Below, piece after piece: positions 16,549 to 24,822 of a stretch of 35,753 nt of DNA (within the stretch, counting starts at the first letter, position 1; each line of letters opens with the position of its first letter). The stretch lies in contig BPGJ01000008.1 in assembly GCA_026002975.1 (NCBI GenBank), forward strand, positions 1 through 35,753, read 5' to 3'. Made by a program: the position numbers and the translations under genes. The notes beneath the pieces were generated by a model. The model was not told the origin of the DNA and searched no databases. It worked only from the letters and a program-made list of their open reading frames with translations. The DNA comes from Acidimicrobiia bacterium. GTDB taxonomy: Bacteria > Actinomycetota > Acidimicrobiia > Spongiisociales > ZC4RG35.

Positions 16549-17202
16549 ATGAGAAGAGCACGAACCTGGTTGTTGGTGCTCGGCTTGGTGTTTGCGGCGA
16601 TACCGCCGGCGTTGGCCGCTCACGACACCAACCCGTCGGAACCCGTACGCAGCTACACCTATCGGCTCGACGGCGTGGCCAACAACGCCCCCGGAGCCAC
16701 GGGCACTGTGAGGCTCACCGCCTTGCCCAACGGGAAGATCCAGGTGAAGATCCGGGCCGAGGGTTTGGCCCCCAATCTTCCGCACGCCCAGCATCTCCAC
16801 GGGATCCTCGACGAGACGGGCACACGGTTCGTCCCGGGGAGCTGCCCCACCATCGCCCGCGATCAGAACGGAGATGGCCTGGTCGACACCCTCGAAGGTG
16901 TGGGCGATTACGGACTGGTGAGGCAGTCTCTCACGACGACCGGTGACACCAGCCCTTCGTCGGCACTGGCGGTCGACCGGTTCCCCGTAGCCGACGATTC
17001 AGGATCACTGAGCTACACCAGAACCTTCACCCCGACCGACCCGATGGTCTGGGAAGGCCTGGGTGCACTCGAGGTGGTGATCCACGGGGTGGATCTCAAC
17101 TCGTCGGGCGGCTACGACTTCGAGGCCGGTGTGTCGCCGCTCAACCCGGCGCTCCCCCTCGAAGCCACCCTGCCTGCCCTCTGCGGCGGTCCCCAGGGCT
17201 GA
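16549..17202 (+). CDS. Secreted CHRD-domain protein
   Basis: ATG 16549 follows AAAGGAAGGG. Residues 1-23 are a Sec signal peptide (RRARTWLLVLGLVFAAIPPALAAHD). The mature part shows the CHRD pattern: YTYRLDGVANNAPGATGTVRLTALPNGKIQVKIRAEGLAPNLPHAQHLHGI, with the HxxHLHG histidines typical of bacterial CHRD proteins, then SCPTIARDQNGDGLVDTLEGVGDYG, where DQNGDGLVDTLE looks like a single EF-hand/dockerin-type calcium loop. Function of bacterial CHRD proteins is unknown. It is divergent from the CXXCH lipoprotein across about 113 bp and followed by a strong terminator. Confidence 0.85.
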   Translation: MRRARTWLLVLGLVFAAIPPALAAHDTNPSEPVRSYTYRLDGVANNAPGATGTVRLTALPNGKIQVKIRAEGLAPNLPHAQHLHGILDETGTRFVPGSCPTIARDQNGDGLVDTLEGVGDYGLVRQSLTTTGDTSPSSALAVDRFPVADDSGSLSYTRTFTPTDPMVWEGLGALEVVIHGVDLNSSGGYDFEAGVSPLNPALPLEATLPALCGGPQG

Positions 17203-17214
17203 CAACCTCCTCCC

Positions 17215-17256
17215 CGCGCAGGATGGGCCCCTCCAACCGGAGGGGCCCCCTGCGCG
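17215..17256 (+). terminator. Hairpin terminator after the CHRD gene
   Basis: CGCGCAGGATGGGCCCCTCC (17215-17234) pairs with GGAGGGGCCCCCTGCGCG (17239-17256) around an AACC loop, with a short bulge. The following TCCTTCT is pyrimidine-rich. It begins 13 nt after the CHRD stop. Confidence 0.75.
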
Positions 17257-17261
17257 TCCTT

Positions 17262-17304
17262 CTGTGCGGATCTGTAACGCTGCTAGCGCCGCGGATCCGC
17301 ACAG
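17262..17304. repeat. Second copy of the CTGTGCGGATC palindromic element
   Basis: CTGTGCGGATC (17262-17272) and GATCCGCACAG (17294-17304) are perfect 11-bp inverted arms, with a nested CGCT-GCT-AGCG stem inside. The arms are the same as in 4450-4496 while the loop differs. It lies between the convergent CHRD and TetR genes, right after the CHRD terminator. Confidence 0.7.
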
Positions 17305-17318
17305 TAGGACATGATCGG

Positions 17319-17939
17319 TCAAGTCGGGAGGCCTCGAAGGAACGCCCGGAGGGTTCGCCGCCATAGGGATTCGGGGTCCGAGCCGTCGATCATGGGCCAC
17401 ATCGACGCTCCCACCGGAGGGGGCTCGCCGGCCAGTTCGCAGCTGGCCAGTCCCTGACAGACGGCATGGAACGTGTAGCTGAGCTCGTTGGCGGTCATGT
17501 CGTCAGGGAGCGCTCCGGCCTCCTGGGCTCGGCGAACCAGACGCCGAAGAGCGCGGAAGCTCTGATATCCCGACTCGGCGACCCCGGACGCCGCCAGTAC
17601 CTCGGCGGGCACCCGCTCGAAGGTGAGGCGAAACAGGCTGGGATGATCCAGAGCGAACCGACGGAACCTGAGGCCGGCCTCCACGAGATCCTCGAGGGGG
17701 TCGGCGGTGTGGGGAACCGACGAAACCGAGGACTCCAGCAGGCCGAACCCACGCTCCGCTAGGGCTGCGACCAGTCCCTCCTTCGACCCGAAGAGGGTGT
17801 AGACCGCCCGGGTCGTGGTTCCCGCCTTTTCGGCCACTGCCCGCAACGACGGCCAGGTGGTCCCATTGGCGACCATGTCCTCCGCTGCATCGAGGAGCGC
17901 CTGAGCGGTGTGCTGGTCATGTCGACGTGGGCGTCCCAT
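17319..17939 (-). CDS. TetR/AcrR family transcriptional regulator
   Basis: A 206-residue protein. Residues 10-55 form the TetR HTH (ALLDAAEDMVANGTTWPSLRAVAEKAGTTTRAVYTLFGSKEGLVAALAERGF). The C-terminal part (FRRFALDHPSLFRLTFERVPAEVLAASGV ... ALRRLVRRAQEAGALPDDMTANELSYTFHAVCQGLASCEL) resembles the WHG/TetR_C_33 ligand domain. It is divergent from an FAD-dependent oxidoreductase, with a perfect palindrome over the shared promoter region, so it probably represses that gene and itself. The ligand is likely a substrate or product of the oxidoreductase. Confidence 0.93.
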   Translation of the reverse strand: MGRPRRHDQHTAQALLDAAEDMVANGTTWPSLRAVAEKAGTTTRAVYTLFGSKEGLVAALAERGFGLLESSVSSVPHTADPLEDLVEAGLRFRRFALDHPSLFRLTFERVPAEVLAASGVAESGYQSFRALRRLVRRAQEAGALPDDMTANELSYTFHAVCQGLASCELAGEPPPVGASMWPMIDGSDPESLWRRTLRAFLRGLPT

Positions 17940-17944
17940 AGGGG

Positions 17945-17988
17945 TTGACAGTCTAGCGCGCGAGTGTTACGTTACAGCGTAACGTAAC
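17945..17988 (+). promoter_or_regulatory. Promoter with overlapping TetR-type operator
   Basis: TTGACA (17945-17950), a 17-bp spacer and TACGTT (17968-17973) form a sigma70-like promoter toward the FAD oxidoreductase. GTTACGTTAC-AGC-GTAACGTAAC (17966-17988) is a perfect 10-bp inverted repeat covering the -10 and start region. TetR-family dimers bind such palindromes, and occupancy would block RNA polymerase directly. Confidence 0.75.
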
Positions 17989-18009
17989 GGCGTGACGAAA
18001 GGGCGAATC

Positions 18010-19347
18010 ATGTCGGTGGTAGACCGAGTTTTGGTACTGGGGGGCAGCATGGCGGGTCTCCTGACGGCAGCGGCGGTGGCCCGACACGCCTCCGAGGTGA
18101 TCCTGGCGGAGCGCCAGGACATGAACGGGCCCGACTGGGCCTTCGGATCGGTGGCCCCTCAAGGCAAGGCGCCACATGCACTGCTGATCTCCGGTTTCCG
18201 AGCCATCGACCGTCTCCTGCCGGGGATGGGAGATGAGTTCTTCGAGGCGGGAGGGGTCGAAGCGCGCAGTTCTTGGGTGGTCCTGGGCGGGATTCTCCGC
18301 CAGCATCCCGCGTGGCCGGATGCGCGTGCCGTGTTCGCCAGTCGGGCTCTGATCGAAACCCGGGTTCGGAGACGGGTGAGAAGCCTTCCAAACGTTCGGA
18401 TCTGCAGTCCGGCAGTGGTTCGGGGCCTGGAGGTCTCAGGGGAACGTGTTCGCGGCGTGTCCATCGACGCTCCTGGTGGTAGCCGACGCTTGGAGGCCGA
18501 CCTGGTGGTCGACGCGTTGGGAAGGGCAACCCGGTCACCGCATTGGCTCGCCCAAGCGGGACTGGACGCCCCCACCGTGGAACGGGTGGAGGTGGGGATC
18601 GAATACACCTATCTGCAAGTGGAACGGCGAGACGGCGATCTGAGGGGAGGGGAGTGGTTCTTCGTGCAGAACACACCGGAGAACCCCCGATTCGGGATGG
18701 CCATCGCCATGGAGAACTCCCGGTGGCAGGTGGTCTTGGGCGGGTACTTCGGCGACGTCGCCCCCGCGGACCCGCCCGGGCTGTCGACTTTCGCTCGCAG
18801 CCTGCCCAACCCGGAGCTGGAATCGGTCCTCGCCAACGAGTGGGTGAGCCCGCCCGGCAGGTACAGGTTCCCCTCGTCGCAACGGTACCGGTGGGAACGA
18901 ATGCGGCCGGTGGGCGGCTTCGTGCCTCTCGGCGACTCGGTGGCGAGCTTCAACCCCATCTATGGGCAGGGGATGAGCTCGGCTGCTCTCCAGGCGGAGT
19001 TACTGGCCGAGCTGCTTCCCTCTGTTGGGCCCGGTGGCGAGCTCTTCTCCCGGTTCACCGCCCAGGCCTCGCGCATCGTCGACAACCCATGGACGATCGC
19101 GACCGGCACCGACTTCGTGTATCCCGAGACCCGGGGCGTTCGTCCAAAGGGAACGGCCTCGATCAACCGGTACATGGCCCGGGTCCTGCGGGCAGGTGCG
19201 GTCGATCCGGTGGTGAACGACGTCTTCTTTCGGGTCATGCACCTGTTGGAGCCGCCGGCCGCACTCTTCCGGCCTGGCATCGCGACCCGGGTGGCGATCC
19301 ACGGAGGGCTCCGGACCGAGCCCGTGGCGGTCGGGGCGACCTCCTAG
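18010..19347 (+). CDS. FAD-dependent oxidoreductase (monooxygenase-like)
   Basis: About 445 residues. The N-terminal strand-loop RVLVLGGSMAGLLTAAAVA is a Rossmann dinucleotide motif (GGSMAG in place of GxGxxG), and the later FVPLGDSVASFNPIYGQGMSSAALQAELL is the GD motif that binds FAD ribityl phosphate in the PHBH/monooxygenase class. DLVVDALGRATRSPHWL is the DG-like region between them. ATG 18010 is preferred over GTG 17992 because it has AAAGGG upstream and a leader of reasonable length from the mapped -10. It is divergent from TetR and probably repressed by it. Substrate unknown; hydrophobic, perhaps xenobiotic, by analogy to similar pairs. Confidence 0.85.
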   Translation: MSVVDRVLVLGGSMAGLLTAAAVARHASEVILAERQDMNGPDWAFGSVAPQGKAPHALLISGFRAIDRLLPGMGDEFFEAGGVEARSSWVVLGGILRQHPAWPDARAVFASRALIETRVRRRVRSLPNVRICSPAVVRGLEVSGERVRGVSIDAPGGSRRLEADLVVDALGRATRSPHWLAQAGLDAPTVERVEVGIEYTYLQVERRDGDLRGGEWFFVQNTPENPRFGMAIAMENSRWQVVLGGYFGDVAPADPPGLSTFARSLPNPELESVLANEWVSPPGRYRFPSSQRYRWERMRPVGGFVPLGDSVASFNPIYGQGMSSAALQAELLAELLPSVGPGGELFSRFTAQASRIVDNPWTIATGTDFVYPETRGVRPKGTASINRYMARVLRAGAVDPVVNDVFFRVMHLLEPPAALFRPGIATRVAIHGGLRTEPVAVGATS

Positions 19348-19417
19348 AGCGCCCTCGGCGACATCCCGTCCGGGGGAGTCCGTACCCTCTTGGATCGCCA
19401 CCCGTCCTCTTCGGGCC

Positions 19418-19466
19418 TTTTTATGACGCAAAACCGCCCGAGCTGGGCGGGTTTGCGTCATAAAAA
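19418..19466. terminator. Bidirectional intrinsic terminator
   Basis: TTTTTATGACGCAAA... (19418-19439) and its complement (19445-19466) form a 22-bp stem with one mismatch and an AGCTG-type 5-nt loop. It ends in A5/T5 tracts on both sides, so it works as a U-tailed terminator on either strand. It lies between the convergent FAD oxidoreductase and LuxR genes. Confidence 0.85.
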
Positions 19467-19480
19467 CGCATCGAGGTCCG

Positions 19481-22063
19481 CTATCCGAGCTCCAACACCT
19501 GGGCTAGCTCCTCGCGGCTGGAGATCCCGAGTTTGGTGTAGACCGAGGCCAGGTGGTTGTCGACGGTGCGTACCGAGATCCCCAGGTCCTCGGCGATCTC
19601 CCGGCTGGTGTGCCGGCCGGCCAGGCGGGCGATCTGAGCCTCCCGAGGGGTGAGGAAGGCTGGGGCCTCTCTCAGCAACGGGGTGGCGGCTTGGGGATAC
19701 CGGTCGCGGAGGCCGGTCAGCTTCCCCCTCACCTTGCCCGCCTCCCGGCTGGGAAGGAGCCTGACCGCCTGGGCCAGGGCCCCCATGCCGTAGAGATCGA
19801 ATCCCATCCGGAGGAAACCATCGGCCACCTCCGCCAGCTCCGCTCCTGAACCCGCTACAGACGCCCGGGCATGGCGCGCCATCAGGGGCACCAGATCCCC
19901 ATCGACCTCCCGGGCCATCTCGTCGAGCAGGTCGGCCACCACCTCGGGGTGGCCCATACGGACACCGTCGTGGGCGATGATCACCCCCCAGTTGACAGCG
20001 TCGTGTTCCCACGCCCACCTGGCGGCCTCGGCCGCGTGCCTCGAAGCCCCCTCCGAGTGTCCTTCCAACGCCAGACGCCAAACCTGGACCCGTGATCGAA
20101 CCACTCCCGTTCGCGAATCCTCCGGTGCCCACATCTCGTCGAGCTCGCTCGCCAGACGCTCGAACGTGTCCCGGTCGCCCATCTGGGCGGCGGCGACGGC
20201 CGCGTATCCGACCGCAAGGCCCCGGATCGAGAAGGGATCATGTCTCCGGGCGATCTCGGCCGCCTCGGTCAGGTGCCGAAGGGCGGCCGGCAAGTCGCCG
20301 CGCCTCTCTTCGGCAAAGCCCAGGGTGTTGGCCCAGAGGGCGATGGCTTCCGGTGCGCCCTCCTCGACCGTTTCCTCATAGTGGCGGCGGGCCAGGGTCT
20401 CGGCCTCGGCCAGACGACCCAACAGGACCCACCCCATGAACCGGTTGGCCTCCAGCAGATCGGCGGCGAACGGCATCGAGGTCCTCAACCGGTGGGCGAG
20501 CTCCAATCCGGCTTCGATTCCCGCTTCTGCGGCCAACACCTGGCCCCGCATGACCAGCCCCAGCGTCGAGACGATCGCGGTGGTGAGTCGCACCCCGTCG
20601 GGGGCATCTGGCTGCTCCCGGCCGAGCCGGATGGCCTCCTCGAAGGAACCCGCCAGGGCTGCGAGCCACGCCCCGGTGATTCGCAGCATCTGGCTTTCGA
20701 AACCTGGAGGGACCTCGTCGAGGGCCTCGTCGACCAGCCGGCGGGCATCCGAGACCCGACCCAGCACGAAACCGAGGTTGTGGGCCCGTCCGACCAGGGC
20801 CCGAACCCGTGTCTGCAGATCCGACGACGCCTCTACCGCCCTGGCGTACACCTCCTCGGCTTCCTCTCCACGGCCCGAGCGGGAGAGGACCTCGCCGAGC
20901 ACGAGGAGTGCCTCGGGCTCGCCGGCGGACGACGCGGCCCGGGCCAGGTATTCGGCCAGCGGGTAGGCGAAGACTTGGAAGGCGGCGCCGGCAGCCCGGG
21001 CGAGGACCGCAGGGTCGGGAGGTTCGCCGCTGTCGAGTTGTAGACGTGCAACCCGGATCAGATCGTCCCGACGACGCATTCCGGTCGCCTCGATCGACTC
21101 CGCCAGCCGGGCCGACACCTCCCGGAGCCGCGACGGGGGGAGTCCTGCTCTCAGCACCTCGCCGTGTAGCGGATGTGCGAACCCGACCACCCATCGCCGC
21201 CCTTCCCGCCGGGTTTCTACGAGTTGGCGCCGCTCCAATCCGGGAAGGGCGGCGCGACCTTCCGGCGTCAGGAGGTCGACCTCGAGGGGGCCGGCCACCG
21301 CCAAGGCTTCGAGGACCTCCCGACCGGTCGGGTCGAGTCCTTCGAGGCGCTGGGAGACCACCTCCACCAGCCGGTCCGTGGGGTCGGCCGCCACAAGATC
21401 GGTGACGAGCTCTACTCCCAGGGTGAGCAGCTCTCGGATCAGGAGTGGATTGCCCCGGGCCAGGTCCCACACCCTGTGCTTGACCAGGCTGGTCGCCTTC
21501 GGGCCTAGAGCTGCCTCGACCAGCTTGTCGCTCGACTGACGGTCCAACGCCCCGAGGACGAGCTGGTCGGCGAGGTCGTCGGTCCACAGATCCGACAGCG
21601 CCTGCGGCCGGGGTTCGTGGCTGCGGATCGTCATCACCGGAAGGACGATCCCCCGGTCGGACGTCTGGTGGATGAGGGCAGCCGATGTGTCGTCGAGGAG
21701 ATGCGCGTCGTCGACCGCCAACAGGAGGGGTCGGCCGGGGCGGGCCCGGGCGGCGAGGGCCTGGATGGCGATCCGGTACAGCGCCCACAGTGCATCGGGG
21801 GTCTCGGAGGGAAGCAGCGACGACAAGGCTCCGAGGGGGATGGAGGAGGTCCTCGGGGTGGCTCGGACCTGCTCCACCTCCCACCCCCGGTCGACGGCCC
21901 AGCAGACCAGCTCCCTTAGGAAGCGGCTCTTTCCGGCCCCAGCCTGACCCACCACCAGGAGGCCGCGGGGAGGCCGAGCGGTGAGCGCGGCCGACGCCGT
22001 GCGGAACTCGCGCTCCCGGCCGACGAACGGCCACGCCGGGTCCGATCGGCTCTGAGACGACAC
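19481..22063 (-). CDS. LuxR-family regulator with N-terminal AAA ATPase (LAL type)
   Basis: About 860 residues from GTG 22063 (an ATG at 22111 is possible; neither has a strong ribosome site). FVGREREFRTASAAL then VVGQAGAGKSRFLREL (Walker A) and PLLLAVDDAHLLDDTSAALIHQ (Walker B) define the ATPase. A long TPR-like helical middle follows (EALLVLGEVLSRSGRGEEAEEVYARAV, LGFAEERRGDLPAALRHLTEAAEIARR). The GerE HTH is at the end: FLTPREAQIARLAGRHTSREIAEDLGISVRTVDNHLASVYTKLGISSREEL. LAL regulators are usually activators switched by ligand and ATP. It is divergent from the large lipoprotein gene, a possible target. Confidence 0.93.
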   Translation of the reverse strand: MSSQSRSDPAWPFVGREREFRTASAALTARPPRGLLVVGQAGAGKSRFLRELVCWAVDRGWEVEQVRATPRTSSIPLGALSSLLPSETPDALWALYRIAIQALAARARPGRPLLLAVDDAHLLDDTSAALIHQTSDRGIVLPVMTIRSHEPRPQALSDLWTDDLADQLVLGALDRQSSDKLVEAALGPKATSLVKHRVWDLARGNPLLIRELLTLGVELVTDLVAADPTDRLVEVVSQRLEGLDPTGREVLEALAVAGPLEVDLLTPEGRAALPGLERRQLVETRREGRRWVVGFAHPLHGEVLRAGLPPSRLREVSARLAESIEATGMRRRDDLIRVARLQLDSGEPPDPAVLARAAGAAFQVFAYPLAEYLARAASSAGEPEALLVLGEVLSRSGRGEEAEEVYARAVEASSDLQTRVRALVGRAHNLGFVLGRVSDARRLVDEALDEVPPGFESQMLRITGAWLAALAGSFEEAIRLGREQPDAPDGVRLTTAIVSTLGLVMRGQVLAAEAGIEAGLELAHRLRTSMPFAADLLEANRFMGWVLLGRLAEAETLARRHYEETVEEGAPEAIALWANTLGFAEERRGDLPAALRHLTEAAEIARRHDPFSIRGLAVGYAAVAAAQMGDRDTFERLASELDEMWAPEDSRTGVVRSRVQVWRLALEGHSEGASRHAAEAARWAWEHDAVNWGVIIAHDGVRMGHPEVVADLLDEMAREVDGDLVPLMARHARASVAGSGAELAEVADGFLRMGFDLYGMGALAQAVRLLPSREAGKVRGKLTGLRDRYPQAATPLLREAPAFLTPREAQIARLAGRHTSREIAEDLGISVRTVDNHLASVYTKLGISSREELAQVLELG

Positions 22064-22147
22064 CCTCGACCCCCAGCCTATCGGCGGGGAGATGAGTAGG
22101 CCCTTACTCATGACGGCGTCGCCGGAGCCTGAGACCGTGGAACCCGC

Positions 22148-24022
22148 ATGCGAGGAATCCGAACGCCCTACCGCATGGGCCACCGATGGGGGCGACGCCT
22201 GGTCGCGATGATCATGACCGTCGGGCTCCTCGTGGTGGGCGGATGCACGGAGGCGGGCACGTCGGTCGAGGCCGTGACGGGCCCACCGGCCGGGCCGGAG
22301 CCGGCGATCCCGCCGGAGGACCTGCGGAATCGGCTGACCGACCCGGAGACCCGGGAAGAAGCCGTGTGGGCTCTCCTGTCCCATCTCGACATCGGGGTGT
22401 ACACCGCGGCGGGAGAGCAGCTCCTGCCGGGTCGGGAGCGGTCCGAGGACGACTTCTACCTATACGACTTCGAGATCCCCATCTTGGTGCGGATGGCAGG
22501 CGAGCCTCCCCGCACCTTGGATCACCTGTCCGCATTCCTCCGAGCCGTGAGCGGGATGGAGCTCGGAGTCGACGCCCTGGAGGACCTGTACACGGAGATG
22601 TTCAGGGTGGTGCCGGATGATCCGGTGAGCCGGATGTTCACGGCGGATCCACCCGGAGAGCCGTGGCAGGTGACCCCGCTCGAAGAGTGGGTGCTCTTCT
22701 GGTCGCTTCTGCCCTCTGAGGACCAGGAAGCAGCTCGATCGTCCACACCGGTCTTCATGGGAGCGCTCGGGTTTCCTCCGATGGCCACCGGCCATTGCGA
22801 TGTGACGGGCAAGGAGGAGGCCGACGGTGGGCTGGCCGACAAGTACCTCGAAACGGTGGGTGGGGAGATCACCAAAGCGCTGTACGAGACCCTGAAGGAG
22901 CGGGGCGGCGTGTTGGGCGACCTGGCGGAACTGCGGCTCGCCCTCGGAGAAGCGGTCGGAGCCTTGGGCGGCATATTCGACGCGGCGCGGATGAAGCTGA
23001 TCGTCGACAACATCGATCTCACCATCGACGCCGACCGGGGTAGCACCCACCGGTACCACGACACCGCGGGGGAGACGGCCGCCGACTCGGCGGTCGAGGT
23101 GACGGTGAGAGCGTACTGGAACGGTCCGCAACCACCCGACGAGGTGGAATGCGGCAGGTTGAAGCTGATGGGGGACTTTCCTCCCCCGGGACCCTTGAAG
23201 GACGTGGGGGTCAGGTTCCTGCTCGACGACACGCTTACGAAACATGGGTACATCCGTCGGCGGTCGGATCAGAACACCGCCCGGCAGCTCACCGGTCCGG
23301 ACGGGAAGCTGGGCGTCTGGTTCGAGGCCAAGGCCGAGCGTCCTCCCGAAGCTCAAAGGCTTGGCGAGCAGTGGATCCACCGCCAGACCGGCCGGATCCG
23401 AGCCGAGTTCGACGTGGGCGGCTCGATGGGCGAGTTCTTCAACCTCGCCGCGGTCGTGGTCGACATCGGAGGCGACCTGATCGACCTCTTCGTCGTCGAG
23501 TACCCCGTCACCGTGGAGTACCACATGATCGACCGGTGGGTGATCGAGGCTGCCTCGCCGGTCGAGGCCATCGGCGCCGAAGTCCCGTTGGAGACCATGG
23601 TCCGATTCCTGGGAAGGTTCGAGTTCGACGACGAGGGTCGGATTGTGGGGGAGGGTCGACTGGTGTACGAGAGTCGTTGCCTGTCGGTCAGCAAGGACGT
23701 CGACATAACTGGCTGCGCCGTGTTCGATGACGAGGGGGTACCCACCGCTTTCCGACTCGATTTCGTTCCCCGGTCTGGGGATCCGCAGGTGGAGTTCTCC
23801 GGCTGCTCGGTAGAGGACACGATGGCCTGGATCTTCTTCGACGGTCCGATGTTCTCCGGGATCGAGTACGTGATGGGCGAAACAACGTTGGAGATCCCTG
23901 CCGAAGAGTTCGGCCAGGCCTCCCTCCCGGTGGAGGCTATATCGCCGGAGCCCGCCCCCTTCCAGGGCGTCGACGCGCGACTGGACCTGGTGTTCACCGT
24001 CGTCCCCGACCTGGAGAGATGA
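22148..24022 (+). CDS. Large lipoprotein of unknown function
   Basis: 624 residues from ATG 22148 (ATG 22175 is also possible). The lipoprotein signal ends LLVVGGC (Cys33 from the first ATG). The mature part has no recognised domain. It contains an early Glu/Asp-rich segment (LYDFEIPILVRMAGEPPRTLDHLSAFLRAVSG), a helical centre (LGDLAELRLALGEAVGALGGIFDAARMKLIVDNIDLTID), and a C-terminal beta-rich region with several cysteines (RCLSVSKDVDITGCAVFDDE, SGCSVEDTMAWIFFDG). Its stop overlaps the start of the next gene (ATGA at 24019-24022), so the two are translationally coupled. Anchoring outside the cell membrane is inferred from the lipobox. Confidence 0.75.
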   Translation: MRGIRTPYRMGHRWGRRLVAMIMTVGLLVVGGCTEAGTSVEAVTGPPAGPEPAIPPEDLRNRLTDPETREEAVWALLSHLDIGVYTAAGEQLLPGRERSEDDFYLYDFEIPILVRMAGEPPRTLDHLSAFLRAVSGMELGVDALEDLYTEMFRVVPDDPVSRMFTADPPGEPWQVTPLEEWVLFWSLLPSEDQEAARSSTPVFMGALGFPPMATGHCDVTGKEEADGGLADKYLETVGGEITKALYETLKERGGVLGDLAELRLALGEAVGALGGIFDAARMKLIVDNIDLTIDADRGSTHRYHDTAGETAADSAVEVTVRAYWNGPQPPDEVECGRLKLMGDFPPPGPLKDVGVRFLLDDTLTKHGYIRRRSDQNTARQLTGPDGKLGVWFEAKAERPPEAQRLGEQWIHRQTGRIRAEFDVGGSMGEFFNLAAVVVDIGGDLIDLFVVEYPVTVEYHMIDRWVIEAASPVEAIGAEVPLETMVRFLGRFEFDDEGRIVGEGRLVYESRCLSVSKDVDITGCAVFDDEGVPTAFRLDFVPRSGDPQVEFSGCSVEDTMAWIFFDGPMFSGIEYVMGETTLEIPAEEFGQASLPVEAISPEPAPFQGVDARLDLVFTVVPDLER

Positions 24023-24723
24023 CGGCTACCGACTCGAACCACCCGCATCGGGCCGAGGACTGGCCCCCGGATCTGCTCGAACAAAGCGTCAGGCAGGCCG
24101 AACTGCGATGGCTGGAGACCTGGGTCCGGGGTCCGAAGGACGTCCGGGTGTCTGCCACACCCGTCCAGGTGGGAGATGCCGCTCCCGACCACCTGCTGCA
24201 GGATTCGGACGGAAGGTGGCGTCGAATGTCCGATTTCTGGAAGACCCGGCCTGTGCTGTTCGTCTTCCTCAGACCCCTGGGATGCCGGTGCTGCGACCAG
24301 AGGGCGGCCCGCCTGCGATGGGAGTCCCGGGTGTTCGAACCGATGGCCGACCTGGTGGCGGTGTCCCAGGCCGACCCGCCCCGGGCCGCCACCTTCAGAC
24401 GGCGTTGGTCGCTGGAGATACCGGTGCTCTGCGACCCCGACCTGGAAGCCCACCTCGGATACGGTCTCAGGGAGGGCACCCTTCCCGAGGTGCTGTTCGA
24501 CAGGCCTACCTTGCGCCACGACCGGGCAGTCGGCCAGGCGCTGATCGAGGCGGGACGTGCCGCCGGTGTCCGGCGGGCCGACAACCCCTGGATCCTGCCC
24601 GGGGAGTTCCTGGTCGATGCTTCCGGGGCCGTGCGACTCGCCTACCGATACCAGCACCGCTGCCAGATCCCCGAGTTCGAGCTGCTCCTCCGAGCGGTCG
24701 AGGCGGTGGTCGAAGGCCGTTGA
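24019..24723 (+). CDS. AhpC/TSA-type peroxiredoxin-like (PRXL2) protein
   Basis: 234 residues, thioredoxin fold of the PRXL2-like branch. VQVGDAAPDHLLQDSDGRWRRMSDFWKTRPVLFVFLRPLGCRCCDQRAARLR contains a C-x2-C pair (Cys89 and Cys92, with an extra Cys91) where the family has FLRHFGCxxC. Later come ADPPRAATFRRRWSLEIPVLCDPD and FLVDASGAVRLAYRYQHRCQIPEFELLLRAV, the usual DxxGxV..AY ending. No signal peptide, so it is probably cytoplasmic. The CxxC suggests thiol redox chemistry; the substrate is unknown. The tight coupling to an exported lipoprotein is unusual and gives no clear mechanism. Confidence 0.82.
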   Translation: MTATDSNHPHRAEDWPPDLLEQSVRQAELRWLETWVRGPKDVRVSATPVQVGDAAPDHLLQDSDGRWRRMSDFWKTRPVLFVFLRPLGCRCCDQRAARLRWESRVFEPMADLVAVSQADPPRAATFRRRWSLEIPVLCDPDLEAHLGYGLREGTLPEVLFDRPTLRHDRAVGQALIEAGRAAGVRRADNPWILPGEFLVDASGAVRLAYRYQHRCQIPEFELLLRAVEAVVEGR

Positions 24724-24822
24724 GCTGCTCGGAATTCGGATCATCCGGATGGCCGGTCGGCGCCGAACTACTCGCGAGACCCGGCCAAAGGTCGGTCGGG
24801 AAGAGACGAAAGGAGTTACCAG

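Noticed and set aside
20376..22034. 552-codon minus-strand frame rich in Arg/Pro/Gly
   Set aside because: It lies inside the LuxR regulator gene in another frame and has no recognisable domain. The LuxR frame has Walker and HTH motifs.
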